Notes: generated from the sequence alone by a model not told the origin. A stretch of DNA of 64,000 nucleotides from JBDSLU01 sp963844435 (GCA_963844435.1 CAWJOG010000004.1:124001-188000); one strand, 5' to 3'; shown: positions 1-12,881, counted from the stretch's first letter. Program-made: numbers and translations.

Positions 1-329
1 CCGACCGCGATAGCGGCGGCGGCGCTGTCCTGGGTCGAGAAGATGTTGCACGACACCCAGCGCACGTCCGCGCCGAGCTCGACCAGCGTCTCGATCAGCA
101 CGGCGGTCTGGACGGTCATGTGCAGCGAGCCCATGATCTTCGCGCCGGCGAGGGGCTTCTGCCCCTTGTAGCGCGTGCGCAGGGCCATCAGGCCCGGCAT
201 CTCGTGCTCGGCCAGCCGGATTTCATTGCGGCCGAACTCGGCCAGGCTCAGGTCCTTGACCTTGAACGGTTCGCGGCCGGCCTTGCGGGCGGCGTCGTAG
301 GAATGCAGGGTGTCGACGGCAACGGACAT
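1..329 (-). CDS. ahcY: S-adenosylhomocysteinase, N-terminal part (cut by window edge)
   Basis: Hydrolyses S-adenosylhomocysteine to homocysteine and adenosine in the cytoplasm, removing the product of methyl transfer and feeding MetH. About 109 N-terminal residues are visible. They include the family block around GLMALRTRY and the substrate-binding stretch GSLHMTVQTAVLIETL, followed by VRWVSCNIFSTQD, all typical of AhcY. The ATG at 327-329 is preceded by a GGAGA ribosome site at 336-340. It lies 20 bp after the stop of the upstream ArsR-methyltransferase gene, so it is the last visible gene of the methionine-cycle operon. The rest of the gene lies outside the window. Confidence 0.95.
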   Translation of the reverse strand, partial: MSVAVDTLHSYDAARKAGREPFKVKDLSLAEFGRNEIRLAEHEMPGLMALRTRYKGQKPLAGAKIMGSLHMTVQTAVLIETLVELGADVRWVSCNIFSTQDSAAAAIAV

Positions 330-349
330 CAGCGGTCTCCTTGTGTTTC

Positions 350-1291
350 TCAGGTGAGGGATACGGGCTGGCGCGCGGACGCCAGGAACAGCGACGGCCC
401 TTCGGCCGATGCTTCGGGGGCCAGCGGCACGACGCGCGCCGCCTCGAAGCGCGCTCCGTGCAGCAGGCGGACGATCTGCGGCTCGCCGAAGCCGAGCCAG
501 ACGTGGCCCATGCGCTGGCGGTAGTCCTCGCGATCGTGCGGCTGCATGTCGACGACGACGAGGCGGCCGCCGGGCCTCAGGATGCGCGCCGCTTCGGCCA
601 GCGCGCGTGCTGGATCGGGGACATGGTGCAACACCAGGACGAGCAGCACCACGTCAACCTCGCCGTCGCCGATGGGCAGCGCTTCGAGCGTGCCCTGGCG
701 CAGGTCGACGTGGTCGGGGACGAGCTCCGCCGCCGCGGCGAGCATCGCCGCCGAGGCGTCGACGCCGATGACCCGGCGCACGAACGGCGCGACCAGCGAC
801 GAGACGTGCCCGGCGCCGCAGCCGAGGTCGGCCACGACCCAGTCGGGATCGAGGAGCCCGAGCAGCGCCTTGGCCGGCGTGGACGCGCCGAAGAGCTCGT
901 CGCGGAGGCGGCCCCATTCGCCGGCCGCGCTGGCAAAGAACGCCTGCGAGGCGGCGCGTCGGGCGTCGAGGACGCGGGCCAGGCGCCGGGCGTCCGCCGC
1001 GGCGGAGGGCCCGGAACCGACCTGGCCGCGGACGACCTGCCAGAGCCCCTTCGCCGATTCCGGCAACGCCGCCGCGTCGACCGTATACAGCCGGCTGGTC
1101 GCCTCGCGCCGGGAGGTCACCCAGCCGCCGTCCGCCAGCGTCTTGAGGTGGCGGCTGACGGTGGATTGCGGCAGCCGCAGCACGTCGCACAGCTCCGACA
1201 CGGTGAGCTCATGCGCCTCGAGCACGGCGAGGACGCGCACACGGATGGCGTCAGAGAGGACGGCGAGCTGGTCGAGGATGGCGGCTGTCAC
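350..1291 (-). CDS. SahR-like ArsR-type regulator with C-terminal SAM-methyltransferase domain (copy 2)
   Basis: Predicted repressor of methionine-cycle genes. Residues about 1-75 form an ArsR winged helix (LTVSELCDVLRLPQSTVSRHL). The C-terminal part is a class I methyltransferase fold with glycine loop VADLGCGAGHVSSL and the later LHHVPDPARALAEAARILRPGG. In Proteobacteria, SahR proteins of this architecture sense S-adenosylhomocysteine through the methylase-like domain and control ahcY, metH/metE, metF and metK. Sitting between metH and ahcY supports the same role here. The open frame extends to a TTG at 1354, but that TTG is the -35 box of a good promoter. I therefore start at GTG 1291, which places the helix-turn-helix where the family has it. 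There is no clear Shine-Dalgarno. Function is inferred from family and context. Confidence 0.8.
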   Translation of the reverse strand: MTAAILDQLAVLSDAIRVRVLAVLEAHELTVSELCDVLRLPQSTVSRHLKTLADGGWVTSRREATSRLYTVDAAALPESAKGLWQVVRGQVGSGPSAAADARRLARVLDARRAASQAFFASAAGEWGRLRDELFGASTPAKALLGLLDPDWVVADLGCGAGHVSSLVAPFVRRVIGVDASAAMLAAAAELVPDHVDLRQGTLEALPIGDGEVDVVLLVLVLHHVPDPARALAEAARILRPGGRLVVVDMQPHDREDYRQRMGHVWLGFGEPQIVRLLHGARFEAARVVPLAPEASAEGPSLFLASARQPVSLT

Positions 1292-1305
1292 AGTTTGGCA
1301 GGACG

Positions 1306-1354
1306 CATCCGTCAAGCCGGATGAAAGAATACACGCCGCACAGGGCCCCGTCAA
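1306..1354 (-). promoter_or_regulatory. Sigma-70 promoter with palindromic operator for copy-2 regulator and ahcY
   Basis: On the minus strand TTGACG (1349-1354) is followed after exactly 17 bp by TATTCT (1326-1331), a near-consensus sigma-70 promoter. The predicted start region is covered by the inverted repeat CATCCG-N6-CGGATG (1306-1323). A palindrome over the start site fits ArsR-type repression. It suggests that the second regulator and ahcY are transcribed from their own controlled promoter as well as by readthrough from metH. Confidence 0.6.
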
Positions 1355-1366
1355 CCCCGGCCAAGC

Positions 1367-5064
<3,698 letters not shown>

Positions 5065-5065
<1 letters not shown>

Positions 5066-5982
5066 CAGAGTTTCTTTCCAGTGGCGACGACGACGGCGAA
5101 CGGGCCGTCGGCCAGCGAGGCACCGGTCGCGGTGCGGACGTCGGTGAAGCCGGCGGCGGCGACGAGGCCGGCGAGCGCGCGATCCTCGAACCCGAGCCAG
5201 CGGTCGTTCAGGCGATCGCGGACCCAGTCCTGGTCGTGCGCGCGCAGGTCGAGGATCAGGACGCGGCCCCCCGGCGCCACCACGCGGAACGCCTCGGCGA
5301 GCGCACGCGCGGGCGTCTCGGCATGATGCAACGCCTGCGAGAGGAGCACCACGTCGACGCTGGCATCGGCGAGCGGCAGCCGTTCGATCTCCCCCACTTC
5401 CCACGACACGTTGGTGACGCCCCGGCGCGCCGCCAGGGCGCGGGCGCGCGACAGGACGTCGGGCGAGCGATCGATGGCGACCACGTGCGAGGCCCAGCGG
5501 GCCGTTTCGATGGTCAGGTAGCCCTCGCCACAGCCGACGTCGGCCACCTTCCACGCCGGCAGCAGCAGGCCGAGCGCGCGGCCCCATGCCGCCCAGCTGC
5601 GGCCCGGCACGAGCTGCCCGGCGTCGGTGCCGTGGGTTTCGAAGCGCTCCTTGCGGGCGCGCTGGACCTCGCGCAGCCGCGCCTCGTCGGCGCGGACCGC
5701 GGCGTCGTCGGCGGCGTCGGCGAAATGCCGCTCGAGCAGCGACCAGACGTCGGTGAGGCCGTTCGTGGGCCCGGCGGTGTAGTAGACGAAGCCGCCCTCG
5801 CGGGATTCCTGGACCAGGCCGGCCTTGCGCAGCAGACCAAGGTGCCGTGACACGCCGGATTGCGCCAATCCGAGCACGGCGGTCAGCTCGGTCACGTTCA
5901 GGCGCTCGAGCGACAGGACCCGCAGCATGCGCAAGCGGGCTTCGTCGCCGAGCAGCCGATAGAGACCAGTCGCCGCTTTCAC
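5065..5982 (-). CDS. SahR-like ArsR-type regulator with C-terminal SAM-methyltransferase domain (copy 1)
   Basis: First gene of the methionine-cycle operon, 305 residues. The N-terminal winged helix contains LNVTELTAVLGLAQSGVSRHLGLLRKAGLV. The C-terminal domain is a class I methyltransferase fold (VADVGCGEGYLTIETARW, then LSQALHHAETPARALAEAFRVVAPGG). Architecture and position before metH match the SahR type of SAH-responsive repressor. It is a diverged paralogue of the regulator at 350-1291, and the two copies flank metH. The start is GTG at 5980-5982. There is no Shine-Dalgarno, and the predicted -10 lies so close that the message may be nearly leaderless. Whether the methylase domain retains catalysis or only binds SAH cannot be told from sequence. 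Confidence 0.82.
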
Positions 5983-5984
5983 AT

Positions 5985-6020
5985 CACTGAATCTACATAC
6001 ACTGATGCCAATGTTGGCAA
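5985..6020 (-). promoter_or_regulatory. Putative promoter and operator of the metH operon
   Basis: Upstream of the first regulator is a perfect inverted repeat TGCCAA-TG-TTGGCA (6006-6019). On the minus strand it overlaps a TTGCCA -35-like box followed 17 bp later by TGTAGA. A second, looser repeat, CATCA-N16-TGATG, reaches into the start of the gene. The palindrome is a candidate binding site for the encoded ArsR-type regulator. Its sequence differs from the palindrome in front of the second copy. Confidence 0.45.
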
Positions 6021-6040
6021 GCTGAACAAGATGAGGCGGT

Positions 6041-6799
6041 TCAGGCGCCGTCCAGCAAGGCAGTCAGACGCTGGAACCCGCTCCGGCTGACCGGCAGGCG
6101 CCGGCCGTCCTTGAGGATCACCACCCGGCTGTCGCGTGTGATCGGCTCGACCCGGGCGATCCGCGTCAGGTTGACGATGAACGACCGGTGGATGCGGACG
6201 AAGGCGCGGGGATCGAGCTCGGCTTCGACCTCGGCCAGCGGCTGTTCCTTCAGGTACTCCTGCCCGGCCGAATGGAATCCCACGTAGTCATCGCGCGCCT
6301 GCACGTAATCGAGGGCGTCGACGTCGATGACGTGGACCTTCGTCCCGTCGCGGACCAGGATCCGCTCGGCGGGTCCGCGCTCGCTGACCGGCGTCCGCAG
6401 CGCCGAGACCGGAGGCGTCGCCGGCTGCCCCGGCGCCCGCAGGCGCACACGCGCGATGGCCTCGGCGAGGCGCTCGGCGCTGACCGGCTTCAGCAGGTAG
6501 TCGACCGCGTGCACCTCGAAGGCGCGTACCGCGAACTCGTCGTACGCCGTCACGAAGATCACCGGCGTGGCGCGGCCGATCAGCTCGACCACTTCGAAAC
6601 CATCGAGCTTGGGCATCTGGACGTCGAGCAGCACGAGGTCGGGCGCCTGCTCGGCCACCGCCTTCACCGCCTCGAAGCCGTTGGCGCACTCGGCGATGAC
6701 CTCGACGGCCGGCATGCCGTCCAGGTACTCGCGCAGCACCTGACGCGCGAGCGGCTCGTCGTCGACGATGATCGTGCGCAGCGCGCTCGTCCCACTCAT
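6041..6799 (-). CDS. LytTR-family response regulator
   Basis: DNA-binding response regulator of 252 residues. The receiver domain (about 8-120) has acidic pocket VDDEPLAR, phospho-acceptor aspartate in LVLLDVQMP and the conserved lysine in YLLKPVSAERL. The C-terminal LytTR domain (about 150-250) carries VHVIDVDALDYVQARDDYV and the segment FVRIHRSFIVNLTRIARVEP. LytTR domains bind DNA through beta strands. It overlaps the upstream LytS-type kinase by 4 bp (ATGA) and so forms a co-translated two-component pair with it. The target is unknown; the LiaF-like protein in the same operon suggests envelope sensing. Confidence 0.92.
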   Translation of the reverse strand: MSGTSALRTIIVDDEPLARQVLREYLDGMPAVEVIAECANGFEAVKAVAEQAPDLVLLDVQMPKLDGFEVVELIGRATPVIFVTAYDEFAVRAFEVHAVDYLLKPVSAERLAEAIARVRLRAPGQPATPPVSALRTPVSERGPAERILVRDGTKVHVIDVDALDYVQARDDYVGFHSAGQEYLKEQPLAEVEAELDPRAFVRIHRSFIVNLTRIARVEPITRDSRVVILKDGRRLPVSRSGFQRLTALLDGA

Positions 6800-7845
6800 G
6801 CGCCCTCCTTGACGCGGATCGCCGGCAGCCGGATCTCCGCCCGGAACCGCTCCGCGTCGCCACCCACCCGCAGCTGGCCGCCGCGGCCGTAACCGGCTTC
6901 GAGCCGGCGGCGAACGTTGTCCAGGCCGACGGCCGGCCGGCCGGTCCGCGGCTTGGCTGGCCCGTCGACGGGATTCTCGATCGCCACGATCAGCTCCTCG
7001 CCTTCGATGCGCGCCTCGATCGACACCGTGCCGCCCTCGAGGCGCTGCGCCACGCCGTGCCGCAGCGCGTTCTCCGCCAGCGGCTGCACGATCAGCGGCG
7101 GGATGGCGATCGCCAGCGCCTCGGGCGCGATCGCGCGCGCCAGCTGCAGCCGCTCACCGAAGCGGACCTGCTCGATGGCGAGGAACTGATCGACGAGCGC
7201 CAGCTCCTGCCCGAGCGGGATGCGCTCGAGCGAGGACAGGTGCAGCGTGCCGCGCAGGAAGTCGCCGAGCAGGAGGCACATGCGCCGCGCCGCCGGCGGA
7301 TCGGCGGAGGTCAGCGCGCTGATCGAGTTCAGGCTGTTGAACAGGAAGTGCGGCGTCAGCTGGGCCCGGAGCGCCCGCAGCTCGGCCTGCGCCGCCAGCG
7401 ACTGCGCCTGCGCCGCCCGCGTCTCCGCCACGCGCGAGGCGTCCACGGCGAGCGCCAGGTAGTGCAGCACCGACGAAAGCAGGAACACGGGCACGGCGCG
7501 CGCGAAGATGATCGACTCGAGGACGACGAACGAGCGCGGGCCGGTCGGCGTGCTGCCGATCAGGGCGAGCACCACGTGCACGAGCAGCACCCACAGCGAC
7601 GCCGAGACGAGGGCCGCCAGGAGGTGGACCAGCGGCGGCCGCCACAGCGGCCCCGCCCGCAGCGGGAAGCGCTGGCACAGGTACCACGGCGTCAGGCAGA
7701 TGAACCCGAAGACCAGCACGAGCGGGACGATCGCGCTGAAGGCAGCCCCCGGCAGGCGTTCGGACCACGCCAACGCCGCACCCAGCACCAGCCAGAGCAC
7801 GGCGTAGGCGATCGTCAGGTCGCGGCGGGCGAGGATCGGATGCAC
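6796..7845 (-). CDS. LytS-type membrane sensor histidine kinase
   Basis: Integral-membrane histidine kinase of 349 residues, partner of the LytTR regulator downstream. The N-terminal about 150 residues contain four or so hydrophobic helices (YAVLWLVLGAALAW, FSAIVPLVLVFGFICL, LLAALVSASLWVLLVHVVLA, VPVFLLSSVLHYLAL). The His_kinase domain follows, with phospho-acceptor motif LTPHFLFNSLNSISAL, then an ATPase with PLAENALRHG and VGLDNVRRRLEAGYG. It starts 25 bp after the stop of the LiaF-like gene and overlaps the regulator gene by ATGA. It has no extracytoplasmic domain, so it may sense the membrane or the LiaF-like partner. Confidence 0.9.
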   Translation of the reverse strand: MHPILARRDLTIAYAVLWLVLGAALAWSERLPGAAFSAIVPLVLVFGFICLTPWYLCQRFPLRAGPLWRPPLVHLLAALVSASLWVLLVHVVLALIGSTPTGPRSFVVLESIIFARAVPVFLLSSVLHYLALAVDASRVAETRAAQAQSLAAQAELRALRAQLTPHFLFNSLNSISALTSADPPAARRMCLLLGDFLRGTLHLSSLERIPLGQELALVDQFLAIEQVRFGERLQLARAIAPEALAIAIPPLIVQPLAENALRHGVAQRLEGGTVSIEARIEGEELIVAIENPVDGPAKPRTGRPAVGLDNVRRRLEAGYGRGGQLRVGGDAERFRAEIRLPAIRVKEGA

Positions 7846-7870
7846 GGTGGCGGACGGTGCGGGCCTGCGA

Positions 7871-8723
7871 TCAGTTCTTGATCTCGACGCCGCCCATGAA
7901 GGCCATGCCGCGCAGGATCACGCGGTGGGCGGGCAGCGCCGGCACCTGCGTATTGTCCACGACGCCGCCCAGGATGGGCCACGCCTCGATTTCGACGATC
8001 CAGCCGGGCGGGACGCGGATGTCGATGCCGCCCCACATCGCGAAGACCTGGATCGCGATCGGGTCGGTCGTCGGCACCGCGTCGCGCAGGTCGACGTCGC
8101 AGCCGCCCATGATGGCGGACACCTCGACGTGCGCGATCGGACCGCGGGCCCGGCGATCCGCGCCCCACAGGATCGCGAAGACCCGGATGATCTGGCCGCG
8201 GACTCCGGCCGTGGGCGCGGCGCCGCCCGCCGTCCCAGGCGCCGTGTCCGGCGCCGACGCCGCATCGGGAGGCCAGGGAAAGCGCGGCGGGAACGCCGCG
8301 TCGCCCACCGGGGCGAATGCCGGCGGCCCGCCGGGCGGAAGCGGGGGCTGGGCCGGATCCGGCATCCCTGGCCAGCGGGCCGCCCGGTGGTGGCGGCGCC
8401 GGGCGAAGATCACCTTGAGCCCGACGGCGACCAGGACCAGCGGCAGGAAGTCGGTCAGGTCGAAGCGGAAGATGTCGAGATTGCGCAGCAGGAAGGCGGT
8501 GCCGACGAGCAGCCACGCCAGCCCGATCCCCCACTCGCGGATCGGCGCGCCCCTGCACGATGTAGGCGCTACCGACCAGCATCGGGATCAGCGGCCAGAA
8601 CCGCATCACCTCGCCGAATTCCACGAACCCCAGGTTGTCGAGGGTGAGGACGACGCCGAGGAGCGCCAGCGACACGCCGATGGCCATGTGCGGCGTGACT
8701 TCCACGGGGCGCGGCGGCGTCAT
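7871..8723 (-). CDS. LiaF-like membrane protein (one frameshift)
   Basis: Membrane protein whose N-terminal half has two to four short hydrophobic helices (MAIGVSLALLGVVLTLDNLG, FWPLIPMLVGSAYIV, then IGLAWLLVGTAFLLRNLD). After a proline-rich linker the C-terminal beta-rich domain resembles LiaF_C (VSAIMGGCDVDLRDA, WPILGGVVDNTQVPAL). In LiaFSR systems LiaF controls the kinase, and here too it precedes a kinase and regulator. A single frameshift lies near 8553 in a GGGG run, where two frames join in the middle of a helix pair. The ATG at 8723 has an AGGA eight bases upstream; an ATG at 8732 is an alternative. Sequencing error or real lesion cannot be separated here. Confidence 0.7.
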
Positions 8724-8746
8724 CGTCAACATCCTACTGCCCGCGC

Positions 8747-8980
8747 TCAGAGCCACGCCACCAGCGGACGAGCCGCCTCCAGGACCGCCACGAGGACCAC
8801 CTTCAAGATGGCCGGGAGTCCACCCGGCGCCGCGCTGGCCACCCGGTCGGGTGACGTGAGGAGGGTCCACATGGCCAGCACCGCAAACAGCGCGGCGGTG
8901 CCGGCGACGACCCCAAGGACGGTGAGCCCGGCGCTCAGCCGCTGATCCAGGTCGGGAATCGTCTCGATCGCAGGATGCAT
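8747..8980 (-). CDS. Small membrane protein, first gene of the LiaF-like operon
   Basis: Protein of 77 residues with a central hydrophobic helix (LSAGLTVLGVVAGTAALFAV) and a second at the C-terminus (ILKVVLVAVLEAARPLVAWL). I recognise no family. A GGAGG site precedes two adjacent ATGs at 8983 and 8980, with better spacing for the second. The gene ends about 24 bp before the LiaF-like start and is read in the same direction, so it probably belongs to the same operon as the kinase and regulator. Confidence 0.6.
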   Translation of the reverse strand: MHPAIETIPDLDQRLSAGLTVLGVVAGTAALFAVLAMWTLLTSPDRVASAAPGGLPAILKVVLVAVLEAARPLVAWL

Positions 8981-9138
8981 CATGCCTCCGGCGCTCCAGG
9001 GGGCATGGCGGAGCGCCGAGGGTGAGACTACGGGAGGCCCCAGACGCGGCCAACGGCGTCCCGGCGAACGCCTCAGGGCGCCCGGTAAACAGCGGACGGG
9101 CGGGCGCGGCTGCCGGCGGGGCCTGGGCGCCCGGCCCA

Positions 9139-10165
9139 TCAGCTGGGGTGGTAGCGGTCGCGGATGGTGGGAATCAGATAGCCGGTGAAGGCCGTCTGGA
9201 GGTCGAACCTGGGGGCGAACCCCCAGTCGCGGCGGGCGGCGGCATCGTTCACGTCGGCGGGCCAGGAATCGACGATGCCCTGCCGCTTCTCGTCGACCTG
9301 GAAGCCGATGGCGGCCCCGGGAAACGCGCCGAGGACGATGGCGCGCATCTCTTCGGCCGACGGGTTGAAGGCGCGGACGTTGTAGGCGGTGCGGGTCAGG
9401 CGCTCGCGCGGCGCCGCGGCGAGCGCCCGCAGCGCCTCGATGCCGTCCGGCATGGCCATGAACGGGATCCGCGTATCCGGGCGGACGAAGCACGTCGTAC
9501 GGCTCCCCTTGCGCCGCCGCGTGGATCATCTCCGGCGCGTAGTCGGAGGTGCCGCCGGCCGGCATGGTGACCGCCGAGATCAGCCCGGGGAACCGCAGGC
9601 AGCGGAAGTCGACGCGACCGGCGGCGCGCTCGGCCGCGAGCTGCTTGTAGAAACGCGCGTAGTAGCGGCCCAGCTGCTCGCAATAGAGCTTGTTGCAGCC
9701 GTACATCGTCGTCGGCTGGTTGTAGTCGTCCTCGGCGACCGCACCGGCGCGGGCCCGCGTCGCGGCGTCGGGCAGACCGTAGGCGGCGATCGACGACGGG
9801 TAGACGAAGACGACCGGGCGGCCGTGCGACTCGCCCTGCCGCTGCGCGAACTCGAGCAGTTGCAGCGTGCCCTCGACGTTCACCTGGTGCGCCATCACCG
9901 GCGCGAACTCGCCGCGCGTCGAGAGCAGCGCCGCGAGGTGGAACACGCGATCGATCTCGAACTCGGCGAGCAGGCGCTCGAGCAGCCCGTGATCGAGGAT
10001 CGATCCGGTGAACTCGCGCGCGACCAGGCGGGTCAGCGACCGGTCGAGCGGCGTCAGGTCGATCGTGACGATCGGATGGCTGCCTTCGGCGGCGAGCGCG
10101 GTGATCAGGCCGTGCCCGATCTCGCCGTTGGCGCCGGTGATGAGGACGGCCGGCTTGCGCGTCAT
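9139..10165 (-). CDS. NAD-dependent L-threonine 3-dehydrogenase-like SDR (one frameshift)
   Basis: Extended short-chain dehydrogenase, about 340 residues once joined. It has the Rossmann motif GANGEIGHGL, the catalytic stretch YPSSIAAYG and YGCNK (YxxxK). Further on, LRFPGLISAVTMPAGGTSDYA and DSWPADVNDAAARRDWGF are hallmarks of the SDR-type threonine dehydrogenase that oxidises L-threonine to 2-amino-3-ketobutyrate. One frameshift near 9497 splits the gene: the upstream part reads to GEPYDV and the downstream part resumes at FVRPDTRIPFMAM. The joined protein shows no missing segment. The start overlaps the stop of the peptidase gene (ATGA). UDP-sugar epimerase is the alternative, but the C-terminal motifs favour threonine dehydrogenase. 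Confidence 0.8.
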
Positions 10166-12035
10166 CGCGACAGCAGCCCGAGGCCGTCCAGCTCGGTCTC
10201 GAGCCGGCTGACGAGGCCGTCGAGGTGGTTGACGATGGCGCCGACCGTCTCCGGCTGCGCCAGGTCGACGCCGGCCGCCTTGAGCAGCGCCATCGGGTGG
10301 TCCTTGCTTCCGGCGCGCAGCAGGTCGAGGAAACGGTGCACGCCGTCGGCGCGCTGCGCTGGATCCGTCGCCCGGACGTCCTGCAGCAGCCGGGCGCTCG
10401 AGGCGAAGCAGGTCGCGTACTGGTAGACGTAGTACGGCGAGCCGTAGAAGTGCGGGATGCGGGCCCACGTCACGCGCGAGCAGCGGGTCGTCGGCCAGCG
10501 TGTCGCCGTAGAAGTCGGTCAGCAGGCCGCGATACAGCGTGCTCAGGCTCTCGGCCGTGATCGGCTCGCCGCGCTCGACCTTCCGGTGCGCCTCCAGCTC
10601 GTAGTTGGCAAACAGCACCTGGCGATAGAAGGTGCTGGTGACTTCGTCGATGGCGTGCTGCAGCAGCACGACGCGCTCGCGCGGATCGGTCGCCCGGGCC
10701 AGCATGTAGTCGAGCAGCAGCGCCTCGCTCAGCGTCGACGGCACCTCGGCGACGAAGATCGTGTAGCTCGAATACACGAACGGCTGCGTCTCGTGCGCCA
10801 GCATCGTGTGCATCGAGTGGCCCATCTCGTGGGCCAGCGTGAAGACGCTGTCGAGCGTGTCGTTCCAGTTGAGCAGCATGTACGGGTGCACGCCGTACAC
10901 CGACGCCGAGTAGGCGCCGCTGTGCTTGCCCGGGTTCTCGTAGACGTCGATCCAGCGCTCGGCGAAGGCCCGCCGGACGCGCGCCTGGTAGTCGGCGCCG
11001 AGGACCGCCGTCGACTCGACGATCCAGTCGGTGACGTCGTGATACGGATAGCGCCGGTCGAACTCGACGAGCGGGATGGTGCCGTCGTAGAGGTGGTAGC
11101 TCTCGAGGCCGAGCACGCGCTTGCGCAGCCGTTCGTAGCGGCGCAGCGGCTCGACGCCGGCGCGGCCGGCCGCGATCAGGTTCTCGACGACCGACGTCGG
11201 GATGGCGTTGCCGTCGAGCGCCGCGTCGAGCATCGTCGCGTAGCCGCGGGCCTGGGCATGGAACCAGTCGCGCTGCAGCACGCCGTTGTAGAGCGCGGCG
11301 TAGGTGTTCTGGTGGTCGGCGAACGGCTGGTGGTGCGCGGCGAAGGCCGCGGCGCGGTCGGCCTGGACGCGGCTCGTCGCGACGATCGCGCGATAGCGGG
11401 CGTAGGTCGCCTTCACCTCTTCGCCGGTCGACAGCGTGATGGTCGGGAACGACGCGTCGGCGGTGGCGAGCGCGTCGTAGCTGTCGTCGGCGGCGTGGCC
11501 GAACTGCGCCGACAGCGCCAGCAGCCGCTCCCCCGCCGCGTCGAGCACGTGCGCCTGCTGCCGGTACAGATCCTCGATCGAGAAACGGTACAGCGCGAGC
11601 GCCTCGGACTCCTGCATCCAGCCGTGCACCATCGCCAGCGGCAGCGCGAGCAGCTCGGGGTTGAACCACGACGTCGCCTGGCCCCACTGCGACAGCAGGT
11701 GCTGGACGCGCTGGCGGCGGCCGTTGGCGGCGTTGTCGCGCTGATCCTGGTCGTAGTGGAGGGCGGCGAAATAGTAGACCGCGATAGGCCAGCTGGCCGA
11801 GGGCGTCGCGATCCTGGAGCGCGGCGAGGAGCGCCGCTGCCCCCGAGGCCAGCGTGCCGCGCCGGGCGGCCAGCGCCTGGATGCCGGCTTCGAGCGCGGC
11901 GCAGCCCGCCTCCCAGTCCGGCGCGCTGGCGTAGATGTCGTCCAGCTTCCACGTGTCGGCGACGTCGAGCTCGTTACGTTCCTTGGGCGAGCCCGTGGTC
12001 GGCGCGGCGGAAGCGGTCATCTCATCGTGATACAT
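10162..12035 (-). CDS. pepF: Oligoendopeptidase F, M3B zinc peptidase (two frameshifts)
   Basis: Cytoplasmic metallopeptidase that cleaves short peptides. The zinc site is HEMGHS (HExxH) in the block FTLAHEMGHSMHTML, with the downstream glutamate segment EVPSTLSEALLLDYML. The N-terminal helical domain begins DVADTWKLDDIYASAPDWE. Total length of about 620 residues fits the family. Two frameshifts, near 11790 (between GQLAYR and YYFAALHYDQDQRD) and near 10470 (before ARIPHFYGSPYYVYQYA), break the frame, yet no segment is missing, so sequencing indels are possible. The ATG at 12035 has GAAGG upstream; 12020 is an alternative. The gene is divergent from the SLOG-like gene at 12083 and overlaps the dehydrogenase gene. 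Confidence 0.85.
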
Positions 12036-12082
12036 TGGCGCCCTTCGACGCGTCAAGGGCGGTCTTCGACATAGGAGGCGGC

Positions 12083-12643
12083 GTGGGTGATCGCGACGAC
12101 TACATCCTCTTCAGCGGCGGCGCGCCCGGCGCCGAGATGGCGTTCGGCGAAAACGCCGAGCGCCTGGGCATCGAGGAAGTCAACTTCGCCTTCGAGGGCC
12201 ACGTCCACGTCCGCACCCGCGGCCTGCGCATCCTGAACCACGAGGAGCTGCGCGCCGGCGACGTCAGCCTCGACTACGTCTCGCGGCTGATGAACCGCCG
12301 CTACACCGACGCGCCGACGATCCGCAAGGTGCTGCAGTCGATCTGGTATCAGGTGAACCACGGCCAGGAGATCTACGTGATCGGCGCGGTGCTGCCCGAT
12401 CACACCGTCAAGGGCGGCACCGGCTGGGGCGCCGAGTTCGCCAAGCTCTGCAACAAGCCGCTGTTCGTGTTCGACCAGGAACGCGACCGCTGGTTCGCGT
12501 GGAAGGGCGAATCGTGGGTGCCCTGCCCCGCCGGCGAGCCGGTGATCCGCCACACGCACTTCACCGGCACCGGCACGCGGCACCTCGCCGACAACGGCAA
12601 GGCGGCGATCGCGGCGCTCTTCGACCGCAGCTTCAGCGGGTAG
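12083..12643 (+). CDS. Conserved hypothetical protein, SLOG/Rossmann-like
   Basis: Protein of 186 residues starting at GTG 12083 behind a strong AGGAGG site (12073-12078). The N-terminus has a glycine-rich turn LFSGGAPGAEMAFGENAERLG that recalls the nucleotide-binding turn of SLOG/DprA/YspA-like Rossmann proteins. The C-terminal half contains KGGTGWGAEFAKLCNKPLFV and THFTGTGTRHLADNGKAAI, glycine-rich segments resembling the SLOG GGxGT region. I cannot assign a reaction. The next gene, 4 bp downstream, encodes a two-helix membrane protein, so they are probably co-expressed. The SLOG assignment is by motif only. Confidence 0.55.
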   Translation: MGDRDDYILFSGGAPGAEMAFGENAERLGIEEVNFAFEGHVHVRTRGLRILNHEELRAGDVSLDYVSRLMNRRYTDAPTIRKVLQSIWYQVNHGQEIYVIGAVLPDHTVKGGTGWGAEFAKLCNKPLFVFDQERDRWFAWKGESWVPCPAGEPVIRHTHFTGTGTRHLADNGKAAIAALFDRSFSG

Positions 12644-12647
12644 CCGG

Positions 12648-12881
12648 ATGTGGCTGCGACGCCGGAGTCCGATCTTCAACGCCCTCAGCCTGACGGTTGT
12701 GGCAGCCCTGTTCCTGGTGACCGGCCTGATCGGCTACACGCTCGACAGGCACGCTCGCTTTGTCGCCGGCACGGCGTGGACGGGCGGCGTGATCTGGTGG
12801 GAAGTCGCGGTCGGCGCCGCGCTGCTGGTGGCGGCGGTCTGGTTCTGGCGACGTGGTCTACGCGAGCTGTGGCAACGCTAG
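12648..12881 (+). CDS. Small two-helix membrane protein
   Basis: Protein of 77 residues with two predicted transmembrane helices (LSLTVVAALFLVTGLIGYTL and VIWWEVAVGAALLVAAVWFW) and basic ends. The ATG lies 4 bp after the stop of the SLOG-like gene with no room for an independent promoter, so the two are likely one transcript. Its stop overlaps the stop of the convergent UbiD-family gene by 4 bp. No family recognised. Confidence 0.6.
   Translation: MWLRRRSPIFNALSLTVVAALFLVTGLIGYTLDRHARFVAGTAWTGGVIWWEVAVGAALLVAAVWFWRRGLRELWQR

Noticed and set aside
330..349. SAM or SAH riboswitch before ahcY
   Set aside because: Only 20 bp separate the two genes, too short for any known SAM/SAH aptamer; control seems to be by the ArsR-type proteins.
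1292..1354. Extended N-terminus of the copy-2 regulator starting at TTG 1354
   Set aside because: The TTG is the -35 box of a TTGACG-N17-TATTCT promoter and the added residues do not match the ArsR family start.
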